From: Halobaculum sp. MBLA0143
GTDB taxonomy: Archaea; Halobacteriota; Halobacteria; Halobacteriales; Haloferacaceae
Length of the DNA stretch: 64,000 bases
Reading direction: 5' to 3'
NCBI RefSeq assembly: GCF_041361465.1
Contig: NZ_JBGKAC010000001.1
Location: 2,108,001 to 2,172,000 of the forward strand
Part shown: positions 7,403 to 15,315 of the stretch, in pieces
Numbering within the stretch: position 1 is the stretch's first letter
How the letters are laid out: every line of letters begins with the position of its first letter
Notes under the pieces: model-generated
The model's input: the letters and a program-made list of their open reading frames with translations, nothing else
The model's database searches: none
Told to the model about the DNA's origin: nothing
Program-made: the position numbers and the translations under genes

Positions 7403-8593
7403 TCACGCCCGTCGCCGGCCGAGCAACGCGGCGACCCCGGCTGCGACGAGCGCAACGACCGCACCCATCCCGGGCGCGGACGTGGACGTCGTCGGCTCCG
7501 GCGTCTCCGTGGCCGTCGGCTCCGGCGTCTCCGTGGCCGCCGGCTCCGGCGTCTCCGTGGCCGTCGGCGTCTCCGTGGCGACGCTCACTTCGTCGCGGGC
7601 GGGGAACGACACGTCTGCCGTCGTCTCGGGCGCGACCCCCGCAGAGAGGTTCCGGACGCCGTAGACGACGGACCGGGGTGCCGGCTGGTTCAGCCAGTTC
7701 GTGTTCACCGTCACCGTCCGGTTCTGTTGGACCGCCGATAGCTGTCGGTACGGCTTCTCGCCGGCGAGGTACGCCGTCGTGTCGCCGAACACGACCACGT
7801 CCGGTTCGCTCGTGAGGACCACCTCGCTGGACACCTCTCTGTAGCCGCTGATCTCTCCGCGGAACACGTTCTGGCCGCCCGCGGCCCGGATCATCTGCGT
7901 GATGAACGTCTCCTCACCGACGACGAACCCGCCCGACAGCGGGTACAACACGGTCGGTCGCTCCGTGTCGGCCGTCGCCTCGCTCACGGCCTCCACGTTC
8001 GCGGTCATCCAAGCGTTCGCCTCCGCGGCGCCCGCGCAGTTGCCCGTGAGCTTCCCGATCAGGGTCGTCTTCTGACGGACGTCGGCGATGTCACCGGCCC
8101 CCTCGAACTTGAAGACAGTGAGGCCGGCGTTCCGCAGCGACTGGATGGTCTCGTTGCGGACGACGTTGGGTGCGAGCACCAGGTCCGGCTCCGTGCCGAC
8201 CACCTTCTCCACGCTCGCCCCTCCGAAGCCACCGGTGGAGATGTTCGTTCGCTCGCCGGCACCGTCCAAGTACGTCGCGTACTTCGAGACGCCGACAACC
8301 TGGTCGCGGCCGCCGATCTCCCACATCGTCTGGGCGGCGCTGGGCTGGAGTGTCGTCACCCGCTCGGGGCGCTCCGTCACCGTCACCTCCGTCCCGGTGG
8401 CGTCGGTCGTCGTCACCGGGAACTCACACGTCGTCTGTGTCTGTGCCTGGATCTGTTCCTGTGTCTGTGCCTGGATCTGTTCCTGTGTCTGTGGCTGTAC
8501 ACCGACTGCGCCCGCGGCGGCGACGCCGACCGGGGCGAGAGCGAGCAACGCGACGACCGCCAGGGTCGCCGCCAGTCTCTTGAACTCGGTCAC
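7403..8593 (-). CDS. btuF: Corrinoid (vitamin B12) ABC transporter substrate-binding protein, PGF-CTERM-type anchored
   Basis: 396 residues from GTG 8593. A hydrophobic signal peptide spans residues 5-30, followed by a Q/T-rich 8-residue repeat (QEQIQAQT). The periplasmic-binding domain follows (VTVTERPERVTTLQPSAAQ; KVVGTEPDLVLAPNV; LTSEPDVVVFGD), typical of the BtuF/FecB helical-backbone class. A T/E/P-rich stalk with TETPEP repeats leads to SAPGMGAVVALVAAGVAALL then RRRA, a PGF-CTERM-like sorting signal with Met in place of Phe. No lipobox Cys is present, so anchoring appears C-terminal. It is divergent from btuC-btuD. Confidence 0.88.
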   Translation of the reverse strand: MTEFKRLAATLAVVALLALAPVGVAAAGAVGVQPQTQEQIQAQTQEQIQAQTQTTCEFPVTTTDATGTEVTVTERPERVTTLQPSAAQTMWEIGGRDQVVGVSKYATYLDGAGERTNISTGGFGGASVEKVVGTEPDLVLAPNVVRNETIQSLRNAGLTVFKFEGAGDIADVRQKTTLIGKLTGNCAGAAEANAWMTANVEAVSEATADTERPTVLYPLSGGFVVGEETFITQMIRAAGGQNVFRGEISGYREVSSEVVLTSEPDVVVFGDTTAYLAGEKPYRQLSAVQQNRTVTVNTNWLNQPAPRSVVYGVRNLSAGVAPETTADVSFPARDEVSVATETPTATETPEPAATETPEPTATETPEPTTSTSAPGMGAVVALVAAGVAALLGRRRA

Positions 8594-8615
8594 GTCAGTC
8601 TCGTGGACCGAAGGC

Positions 8616-8638
8616 AATATATGCTTGACTAAATCAAG
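8616..8638. promoter_or_regulatory. Divergent btuF/btuC promoter region with inverted repeat
   Basis: On the minus strand AATATATG (8616-8623) lies 23-30 nt upstream of btuF GTG 8593. On the plus strand CTTGA and TCAAG arms, separated by CTAAA (8624-8638), form a perfect inverted repeat that overlaps the TATA-like CTAAAT before btuC GTG 8652. The repeat could be an operator shared by both promoters. Confidence 0.5.
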
Positions 8639-8651
8639 TGAGTTTGTACCC

Positions 8652-9746
8652 GTGCAGCGAGTGTGGCGACGGACGGCGGCGTACGCCGCGGCCGCGACGG
8701 TGGTGCTAGTCGTGTCGGTCGTCGTCAGCGCCGGCGTCGGTCCGGTTTCGATTCCGGCGCTGGAGGTCGCGGCAGTGGTGTTGAACGCCGTCAAGCTCCC
8801 GGTCGGGGTGTCGTTCGACGGTGCCCCGGGGCTGCTCCAGACGCCCGGAATGACAGTCGAGTTCGTCAGTCTGTTCGACTTCTCCGTCGACCGAACGTAC
8901 GCCGTGATCGTTCGGACGGTTCGACTGCCGCGCATCCTGCTGGCGGCGCTCGTCGGAATCGCGCTGTCTGCCGCCGGCACCGTGATGCAGGGGTTCTTCC
9001 GCAACCCGATGGCCGACCCCTCTATCGTCGGGGTGTCGTCGGGCGCCGCCGTCGGTGCCGTCGCCGCCATCGTCTTGCCGTTCGCGCTCCCGTTCGGGCT
9101 CGGGCTCCAGGCGGCCGCCTTCCTCGGCGGGCTCGTCGCCGGCTTCGCCGTCTACCTGATCGCCACCCGGGACGGTCGGACGCCGACCGCGACGCTGTTG
9201 TTGGTCGGGGTGGCCATCCAGACGCTCCTGAGTGCGGTCGTCTCGACGATGATCCTCTTCTCCGGGAAGTCGATGCGCCGTGTCGTGTTCTGGCTGATGG
9301 GCCACCTGAAGAACGCCGGCTGGGACGAGGTGGCCGTCGCGGCCGTCGTCGTCCCGCCGCTCGTGGTCGCGCTGTCGGCGTACGCCCGCGACCTGAACGT
9401 ACTCTTGCTGGGCGAGGGGGACGCCGGCGCGCTCGGGGTCGAGGTGGAACGCTCCAAGCGAGCCCTGTTGGCAATCTCGTCGGTGTTGACGGGCGCGGCC
9501 GTCGCCGTCACCGGCGTGATCGGCTTCGTCGGGCTGATCGTCCCGCACGGCGTCCGGCTGCTCGTCGGCCCGGACCACCGCGTCCTGTTGCCGACGAGCG
9601 CACTCGCCGGCGGCAGCTTCCTCGTCGTCGCCGACACGGTCGCTCGGTCGGGCGTCGTGGAGATCCCGGTCGGCGTCGTCACCGCCGCCGCCGGCGCCCC
9701 CTTCTTCCTGTACCTCCTCCGCACCAGGGAGGTGTACGAGCTGTGA
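8652..9746 (+). CDS. btuC: Corrinoid ABC transporter permease (FecCD family)
   Basis: 364 residues from GTG 8652, with about ten hydrophobic helices. FecCD signatures are visible: VRLPRILLAALVGIALSAAG, the MQGFFRNPMADPSIVG motif that follows, SSGAAVG, and GVIGFVGLIVPHGVRLLVG near the end. It forms the transmembrane channel for vitamin B12 with BtuF and BtuD. The stop codon overlaps the btuD GTG start, so translation is coupled. FecCD permeases also serve siderophores; the corrinoid assignment follows the btuF-btuC-btuD arrangement usual in haloarchaea. Confidence 0.88.
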   Translation: MQRVWRRTAAYAAAATVVLVVSVVVSAGVGPVSIPALEVAAVVLNAVKLPVGVSFDGAPGLLQTPGMTVEFVSLFDFSVDRTYAVIVRTVRLPRILLAALVGIALSAAGTVMQGFFRNPMADPSIVGVSSGAAVGAVAAIVLPFALPFGLGLQAAAFLGGLVAGFAVYLIATRDGRTPTATLLLVGVAIQTLLSAVVSTMILFSGKSMRRVVFWLMGHLKNAGWDEVAVAAVVVPPLVVALSAYARDLNVLLLGEGDAGALGVEVERSKRALLAISSVLTGAAVAVTGVIGFVGLIVPHGVRLLVGPDHRVLLPTSALAGGSFLVVADTVARSGVVEIPVGVVTAAAGAPFFLYLLRTREVYEL

Positions 9747-10687
9747 CGGGAGCGCTGTCGGCGTCGGACCTCCGGGTCCGACTCGGCGGGGAACCCGTGT
9801 TGACGGACGTGTCACTCGCCGTCGACCGCGGGGAGTTCGTCGGGCTCGTCGGCCCGAACGGCGCCGGCAAGACCACGCTCCTCCGGACGCTCAACGGGAC
9901 GCTCACCCCCGACTCGGGGACGGTCCGCGTCGACGACGCCCCGCTGTCGGACCACTCCAGCCGCGAGATCGCTCGCCGGGTGGGGACCGTTCCACAGGGG
10001 ACGAGCCTCTCGTTCGACTTTTCCGTCGCCGACGTGGTGGAGATGGGTCGGACGCCGTACGTCTCCCGGTTCGGTCGGACGGACGCAGACGACCGCGCCG
10101 CCGTCGACGACGCGATGGCCGCCGCGGAGGTGACGGAGTTCGCCGACCGTTCCGTCCAGACCCTCTCGGGCGGCGAGCGTCAACGCGTCCTCCTGGCCCG
10201 GGCGCTCGCTCAGGAGACACCCGTGCTCCTCTTGGACGAACCGACCGCGAGTCTCGACATCAACCACCAAGTGCGCACGCTGGGGCTCGTCCGGTCGACC
10301 GTCGACGGCGACCCCGGTCGGGCCGTGTTGGCAGCGATCCACGACCTCGACCTGGCTGCCCGGTACTGTGACCGACTACTGTTGCTCGCGGACGGCGAGA
10401 TCCAGGCCGCCGGTGACCCGGCGACCGTCCTCGGGAGCGACGCGCTCCGGACGGCGTTCGGCGTCCCGACGGAGCTCAGCCGCGACCCCACGACCGGAAC
10501 CCCGCGGGTGACGGCGCTGCCAGACGACGCCTCCGGCTCGTCCGAGTCGTCCGAGAGGGCCGGAACGTCCGAGTCGTCCGAGAGGGCCGGAACGTCCGAG
10601 TCACCCGGAGGGGTCGAGGCGTCCGAGTCGTCCGAGAAGGCCGGAACGTCCGAGTCACCCGGAGGGGTCGAGGCGTCCGACGAGTGA
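9743..10687 (+). CDS. btuD: Corrinoid ABC transporter ATP-binding protein with repeat tail
   Basis: 314 residues from GTG 9743, overlapping the btuC stop. Walker A is GPNGAGKTT (about residues 37-45), the signature is LSGGERQRVLLARAL, Walker B is VLLLDEPTASLD and the H-loop is AAIHDLDLA. The core ends near residue 265. A 49-residue tail of nine-residue S-E-S-rich units follows, absent from usual BtuD proteins and probably disordered. It provides ATP hydrolysis for B12 uptake. Confidence 0.9.
   Translation: MTGALSASDLRVRLGGEPVLTDVSLAVDRGEFVGLVGPNGAGKTTLLRTLNGTLTPDSGTVRVDDAPLSDHSSREIARRVGTVPQGTSLSFDFSVADVVEMGRTPYVSRFGRTDADDRAAVDDAMAAAEVTEFADRSVQTLSGGERQRVLLARALAQETPVLLLDEPTASLDINHQVRTLGLVRSTVDGDPGRAVLAAIHDLDLAARYCDRLLLLADGEIQAAGDPATVLGSDALRTAFGVPTELSRDPTTGTPRVTALPDDASGSSESSERAGTSESSERAGTSESPGGVEASESSEKAGTSESPGGVEASDE
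10541..10675 (+). repeat. 27-nt in-frame repeat in the btuD tail
   Basis: Five 27-nt units encode SESSERAGT or SESPGGVEA. Units 3 and 5 are one subtype; units 1, 2 and 4 are the other. Confidence 0.9.
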
Positions 10688-10773
10688 CGCGACGGCGCTC
10701 CGGTCGGGCGTCCGCGGACGGACCGACGGCCACGACCGACACGCCCTTGACCGCGGCCCGCCGACAGCGGGTC

Positions 10774-11802
10774 GTGAACGCACCGTGTGTCCGAGTCGCC
10801 CGCGAGCGCGGGGAGACGACCCGCGAACGGCTCGCCGACGCCGGGCTGTTGGACGGCGACCGCCGGATCGAGGTCGAAGACGGCCGGATCTACGTCCCCG
10901 TCGTCGACCCGGACGCGGTGCCGTCGGAGCTGCCCGTCGTCGACCGTGCGACCGGCGAGCGCGACCGACAGACCACGCCCGCGGATCTGCTGGACGAAGA
11001 ACCCACCTACGAACGGCTCGGCGACGTGGTGGTGATCGACGAGGACGACCCGAGCCGGGCACGCGAGGTGGCCGACGCCGTCGTCGACTCCGACGTGCCC
11101 TGTCAGGCCGTCGTCGACCGCGCCTCGAAGGTCCAGGGGGAGTACCGCGTCCGGGAGTGGACGCTCCTGGCCGGCGAGGAGACGGAGACCGTCCACCGGG
11201 AGTACGGCCACGAGTTCTTGGTAGACCCGACGACGGTGTACTTCTCACCCCGGCTGGCGACGGAGCGTCACCGCGTGATCGAACAGGTCCAGCCGGACGA
11301 GCGACTCCTCGACATGTTCGCCGGCGTCGGCCCGTTCGCCGTCCCCGCGGCCAGCCGGGACGCCGAGGTCGTCGCCGTCGACGCCAACCCCGCCGCCGTG
11401 CCGTTCCTCCGGGAGAACGCCCGCCGCAACGCTGTCGCCGACCGCGTGACCGCCGTCGAGGCGGACGTGCGCACCCTCGCGGACGGCGACGGGGGGTACC
11501 GCGGCTGGGCCGACCGACTGATCGCCAACCTCCCGCACTCCGCAGACGAGTTCCTGGACACCGCCGTCGCGCTCGCGGGCGACGACTGTGTCCTTCACTA
11601 CTACGACATCCAACACGAAGACGACCCGTTCGGTCCCGGCGAGCGGGCTATCCGTGCGGCCGCCGGCGACGAGTACGACGTGAGTGTCGAGACTGAGCAC
11701 GTCGTCCGGTCGTACGCACCCCACGAACTCAACGTCTGTCTGGACGTGCGGCTCACCCGACGCGAGCCCGCGCAGGGGGAGTTATCAGATCCGGGCGAGT
11801 AG
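10774..11802 (+). CDS. trm5: tRNA (guanine37-N1)-methyltransferase Trm5
   Basis: 342 residues from GTG 10774. A longer start at GTG 10684 overlaps the btuD stop but adds 30 low-complexity residues, so I prefer 10774. The core has an N-terminal archaeal Trm5 domain, the segment YGHEFLVDPTTVYFSPRLATE, the SAM-binding LLDMFAGVGPFAVPA, and the NLPHSADEFL motif that marks Trm5-type methyltransferases. Trm5 makes m1G37 and prevents frameshifting. A related TYW2-type activity cannot be excluded by eye. It follows btuD on the same strand. Confidence 0.85.
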   Translation: MNAPCVRVARERGETTRERLADAGLLDGDRRIEVEDGRIYVPVVDPDAVPSELPVVDRATGERDRQTTPADLLDEEPTYERLGDVVVIDEDDPSRAREVADAVVDSDVPCQAVVDRASKVQGEYRVREWTLLAGEETETVHREYGHEFLVDPTTVYFSPRLATERHRVIEQVQPDERLLDMFAGVGPFAVPAASRDAEVVAVDANPAAVPFLRENARRNAVADRVTAVEADVRTLADGDGGYRGWADRLIANLPHSADEFLDTAVALAGDDCVLHYYDIQHEDDPFGPGERAIRAAAGDEYDVSVETEHVVRSYAPHELNVCLDVRLTRREPAQGELSDPGE

Positions 11803-11811
11803 GGGTCGGAC

Positions 11812-12314
11812 GTGGACTCCCGGACGACGGTCGAACGGATCGGGCGTGGGCTGGAACGGCCGCTCGGGTTGGCGGCGCTCGTCGTCGCCGTCGACATCGT
11901 CGGCGCCGCGCCCGCGCTGTTGGCCGGACCGGACACCGCGTGATTCGCCACGCTGGACAAGCCCGCGATCTACCCCCCGTCGGCGACGTTCGCCGTCGCC
12001 TGGACGACGTTGTTCACCCTGCAGGGCGTCGCCGTCTGGCTCGTCGTCCGGTCGCCGCCCGGGCGTGCTCGGACGATCGCGCTCGCGGCGTTCGTCGGCC
12101 AGTTCGTCGTCAATCTGGCGTGGACGCCGACGTTCTTCGGGCTCCAGGCGATCCGGCCGCGCTGGCCGTCGCCGGGCTGCTCGTCCCCACGGTCGCCGCG
12201 ACGGCCGTCCTGTTCGGTCGAGTCGACCGGCGTGCCGCTTTCCTGTTGATTCCGTACCTCCTGTGGGCCGGGTTCGCGGTCCTGCTCACCGCTCGGTTCC
12301 TCGCCGTGAACTGA
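11812..12314 (+). pseudogene. tspO: tspO pseudogene (TspO/MBR family), nonsense plus frameshift
   Basis: From GTG 11812 the frame encodes one membrane helix, then a TGA at 11941-11943 followed by FATLDKPAIYPP. In TspO the residue before this motif is Trp, so TGG to TGA fits a point mutation. The same frame continues AWTTLFTLQGVAVWLV and NLAWTPTFFGLQAI, then needs a one-base shift near 12150-12165 to reach LAVAGLLVPTVAATAVLFG and PYLLWAGFAVLLTARFLAVN, ending at 12314. Repaired, it would be about 167 residues with five helices, the normal TspO size. TspO binds tetrapyrroles and is often tied to light or oxygen responses. Confidence 0.88.
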
Positions 12315-12377
12315 GCGGACGGCCTGGTGGCGGTCTGTCACGCACTTATTAAGTCGCCGGCGGGCGTACGTTCTCGT

Positions 12378-13358
12378 ATGGCTCTCGAACGTCTCCGATC
12401 CGGACTGAAGTACGCTGGCTACGGCGTAGCCCTCGCGGGGGCGGCCGCCGCCGTCTCGCGCGGGCTACGCGCCCGGGCCGGCGAACTCGAACCGCCGTTG
12501 AGCGGCGACCACGACACCCTCCGGTGGCGTGGGATGGACGTCGGCTACACCGAGGCCGGCGACCCGGACGACGACACCCTCGTGCTCGTTCACGGGATCA
12601 ACGCCGCCGGCTCCAGCGGGGAGTTCCGCGAGATCTTCGACGACCTCGCGGCCGACCACCACGTCGTCGCGCCGGATCTCCCCGGGTTCGGCTGCTCCGA
12701 CCGACCGCCGCTGCGCTACTCCGCCGCGCTGTACGAGGACTTCCTCGCGGACTTCCTGGCCCGCTACGACGAGCCGGCCGTGCTCGCCTCCTCGCTGTCG
12801 GCCGCCTACACCGCCGCCGCGTTGGACCGGGGCGACGTGACCGCGAGCCGGCTCGCGCTCGTCTGCCCGACCGCGACCGGCGGCCCGGAGCCGCCCAAGG
12901 CCTGGCTGCGGGAACTACTCCGAGCGCCCGTCGTCGGCGAAGCGGTCTACAACGTCCTCGGGTCGAAGCCGTCGATCCGGTACTTCAACGCCGACCACGG
13001 CTACTGGGACCCGGAGAAGGCCGGCGACGACTGGCAGGAGTACGAGTGGCGCACGGCCCACCAGGAGGGCGCCCGCTTCGCCCCCGCATCGTTCATCTCC
13101 GGCAGCCTCAACAGCGACGTGGCGCTGGGCCCGCTCCTGTCGGAGCTGGACGTGCCGACGACGATCCTCTGGGGCCGCGAGGCCGACCTCCCGCCGCTGG
13201 CGGAGGGGCGCGAGTTGGCCGAGACCGCCGACGCCCGGCTCGTCGTGTTCGACGACGCCCTCCTGCTCCCGCACGTCGAGTTCCCTCGGCAGTTCGTCGA
13301 CGCCGTGCGGGGCGACACCGCCGACGCCGAGCGACCCGTGACGGTCGAACGGGAGTAG
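12378..13358 (+). CDS. Alpha/beta hydrolase with N-terminal membrane segment
   Basis: 326 residues from ATG 12378. A hydrophobic N-terminal segment (LKYAGYGVALAGAAAAVSRG) may anchor it. The hydrolase fold shows LVLVHGINAAGSSGEF (oxyanion region), DLPGFGCSDRP, a nucleophile elbow in LASSLSAAYTAAA where the central Ser replaces the classic GxSxG context, and a late His in LLPHVEFPRQF. The substrate is unknown. It is an independent gene after the tspO remnant and converges on the small gene at 13362. Confidence 0.82.
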   Translation: MALERLRSGLKYAGYGVALAGAAAAVSRGLRARAGELEPPLSGDHDTLRWRGMDVGYTEAGDPDDDTLVLVHGINAAGSSGEFREIFDDLAADHHVVAPDLPGFGCSDRPPLRYSAALYEDFLADFLARYDEPAVLASSLSAAYTAAALDRGDVTASRLALVCPTATGGPEPPKAWLRELLRAPVVGEAVYNVLGSKPSIRYFNADHGYWDPEKAGDDWQEYEWRTAHQEGARFAPASFISGSLNSDVALGPLLSELDVPTTILWGREADLPPLAEGRELAETADARLVVFDDALLLPHVEFPRQFVDAVRGDTADAERPVTVERE

Positions 13359-13361
13359 TCG

Positions 13362-13598
13362 TCAGTCGAAGGCGAACTCGTCCGTCTCGAAGTGTTTGAG
13401 CTTCGATTCGATCTTCCAGCGTTCCCAGTCGCAGGTGTCGTACAGGAATTGTGCCAACGCGCCGAACTCGTCGGTCTTCAAGTCTGCTTGTTCCGGCCCC
13501 CTGTTGCCGACGAACGGGTACGCCTCCGACGTGCGGAGCGTCTCGAAGTCGTCTTTGGCCCGGTCGAGATCGTGGCTGGGCACAGCAGCGAAGTTCAC
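13362..13598 (-). CDS. Small unknown protein, possibly a truncated remnant
   Basis: 78 residues from GTG 13598, charged and soluble, ending KLKHFETDEFAFD. The same frame stays open for 15 more codons upstream (SLVTAGGPPISRDAA) to an in-frame TAG at about 13644-13646, with no ATG. That upstream stretch looks protein-like, so this may be the C-terminal remnant of a larger gene. I do not recognise a domain. It lies beside the A/T-rich gap 13640-13790. Confidence 0.45.
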   Translation of the reverse strand: MNFAAVPSHDLDRAKDDFETLRTSEAYPFVGNRGPEQADLKTDEFGALAQFLYDTCDWERWKIESKLKHFETDEFAFD

Positions 13599-13793
13599 CG
13601 CTGCGTCGCGCGAGATCGGGGGCCCCCCAGCAGTGACGAGAGACTAGCACGGAGATGAGCTGACAGGCATACGTTGGTTTATCATTCGTCACATAGACCC
13701 TTTCTCTGCGCCATCGGTTATAAACCTCCGCCTTACCCAAACAGATTTGCGTCCCAGGCGCTTTTGTACTACAACGGCGAACATCAGGCACGC

Positions 13794-14291
13794 ATGACTG
13801 ACGAGAGTGAGGATCGACCGACCGAGACCCAAACTGACCTTGGGGAACGCCCCGGCCTGGACGAGATCAAACGGATGCGTCGGGAGCATCCCAGCGGTTG
13901 GCTGGAACTGTCGATGACGCCGGCGCGGGCGCTGTTGATCGACGCGATCCTCGACTCGCCGCCGGGTCACGAGTTCACTACTGGAACGATCTCCGAGCGC
14001 GCCGGAATTACGCCGCAGGCCGTCCGGGACCACCTCGGCGTTCTCGTCGACCGCGGCGTTGTCGAGGCAGTCGACGGGACAACGTACCGGATCGTCGACG
14101 ACAGCGTGGTCTTGCGGGAACTGGAAGAGCTGAACGCCGCCGTTGGCGCCGTTCGCGCCGGGGCCGCGGACGAACGGGTCCACGAGACGCCGCCACACGA
14201 GCGGGTCGACAACGCGGACGACGACGGGAGCGGGAGCGGCCGCAGGGTTGCGGAGACAGCACCAGATCCGGGGGTCCTGAATGCCGACTGA
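13794..14291 (+). CDS. Winged-helix transcriptional regulator
   Basis: 165 residues from ATG 13794. The winged helix-turn-helix covers about residues 40-105: ARALLIDAILDSPPGHEFTT, ISERAGITPQAVRDHLGVL as helix-turn-recognition helix, and VVEAVDGTTYRIV as wing. It belongs to the broad haloarchaeal wHTH group. The acidic, disordered C-terminus overlaps the next gene by 11 nt, so the two are co-translated and likely work together. CTTTTGTA (13761-13768) is a possible TATA box 26-33 nt before the start. Confidence 0.8.
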   Translation: MTDESEDRPTETQTDLGERPGLDEIKRMRREHPSGWLELSMTPARALLIDAILDSPPGHEFTTGTISERAGITPQAVRDHLGVLVDRGVVEAVDGTTYRIVDDSVVLRELEELNAAVGAVRAGAADERVHETPPHERVDNADDDGSGSGRRVAETAPDPGVLNAD

Positions 14292-14892
14292 TCGACGGAT
14301 CGAAGCTGTGGCCGCGGAGATCGCCGAGAAGTACGAACGAGTCGGCTACGAGGTCGAAGAGTTCGACGGACCAGCAGAGCGGCCCGACGCCGAAGAGTTC
14401 TACCTCTACGTCTCCACGGAGTACGCGAGCTTCTACCTCACGTTCCACACGGGCGTACCGGCCGTGACCGTCGCGTACCCGTTCACTGTGACACGCGCGC
14501 TCGGGGGGAGGCTCGGGGAGTCCGAGCGGGAGCGGCTCGTCGAGTCGACCCGAGGAGACGGGACAGAGCCGACGCCCGAGGCTGTAGGCGAGATCGTCCT
14601 CGGTCGAGCGGACGCGGACACGCTCCACGAGATCGAGTTTCGGCTCGCAGACCACGCGACCGTCTCGCTCGTCGATGTCGAGTTCGACCGGACGGACGAC
14701 GGACTCCCGACGCGATTCTCCTCGTACACGAACCTTCTCCCGTACGCCGACGGGTTCGATCTCCAGACACTCGACACGCGAACGGACGTGGCGATTGCCG
14801 CGGGAGCGAGCGGCAAACGCTTCGTCGAACACGCCCTCGCGGTCGACACCGACGGCGATCCCTCGGAGTACGCCGTCGAGCTACGGTTCTGA
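14281..14892 (+). CDS. Unknown acidic protein coupled to a winged-helix regulator
   Basis: 203 residues from ATG 14281, 11 nt inside the upstream regulator gene. It is soluble and acidic. An N-terminal helix-strand segment (IAEKYERVGYEVEEFDGP) resembles restriction-like or DUF-type folds that begin with a helix then YEV..., and is followed by FYLYVSTEYASFYLTFHTG. No catalytic motif is clear. The coupling to a wHTH gene suggests a sensor, partner or effector for that regulator. I do not recognise the family. Confidence 0.65.
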   Translation: MPTDRRIEAVAAEIAEKYERVGYEVEEFDGPAERPDAEEFYLYVSTEYASFYLTFHTGVPAVTVAYPFTVTRALGGRLGESERERLVESTRGDGTEPTPEAVGEIVLGRADADTLHEIEFRLADHATVSLVDVEFDRTDDGLPTRFSSYTNLLPYADGFDLQTLDTRTDVAIAAGASGKRFVEHALAVDTDGDPSEYAVELRF

Positions 14893-14916
14893 TCCCGGCT
14901 CTCGTCGGGCCCCCGC

Positions 14917-15315
14917 TCACTGCTCTCGCGGCCGGAACACGATCAGCCGTTTCCCGGTCGTCCGATTCTGTGTCACGTCCACTTCCACGTCCGTGCCGAT
15001 CTCCACGTCGTCGTTGTCGATGCCGCGGACGACCCCGGTGAGTCGGACCGGACCGAAGTCGACGACGGCTGTGACGTACGGCGTGTCGTCCGCGAAGTCC
15101 GGCGGCGCGACGTGGACCTCCGAGAACGTGAGCACCTCGCCGACCAACGGGAGCGACTTCTCCGACAGCGAGTCGGAGCCACACTCCGGGCACACCCGAC
15201 GGGGGGGCAGCGAGCCGTGGCCCTCGTGACACTCCAGGTAGAAGGCGTCGTCCGCGAGCGCGTCGGCCCACTCGTCGTACCCCTCGTCGACACCGGGCAC
15301 GGGGTCGCCGCTCAT
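14917..15315 (-). CDS. Zn-ribbon OB-fold protein (DUF35), thiolase partner
   Basis: 132 residues. The N-terminal rubredoxin-like ribbon has one clear CPEC and an upstream ECHEGH in place of a perfect CxxC. The OB fold follows (GEVLTFSEVHVAPPDF...TGVVRGIDNDDVEIGTDVEV). DUF35 proteins bind acyl-CoA and bridge thiolase to HMG-CoA synthase or similar enzymes in archaeal complexes. Its start overlaps the upstream thiolase stop by 4 nt, matching that partnership. Confidence 0.88.
   Translation of the reverse strand: MSGDPVPGVDEGYDEWADALADDAFYLECHEGHGSLPPRRVCPECGSDSLSEKSLPLVGEVLTFSEVHVAPPDFADDTPYVTAVVDFGPVRLTGVVRGIDNDDVEIGTDVEVDVTQNRTTGKRLIVFRPREQ

Noticed and set aside
8594-8651. Cobalamin riboswitch before btuC
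   Set aside because: The gap is only 58 nt and contains no B12-box; haloarchaea are not known to use this riboswitch.
11941-11943. TGA in tspO as selenocysteine or pyrrolysine readthrough
   Set aside because: The aligned residue is Trp, haloarchaea do not encode selenocysteine, and a second lesion follows in the same gene.
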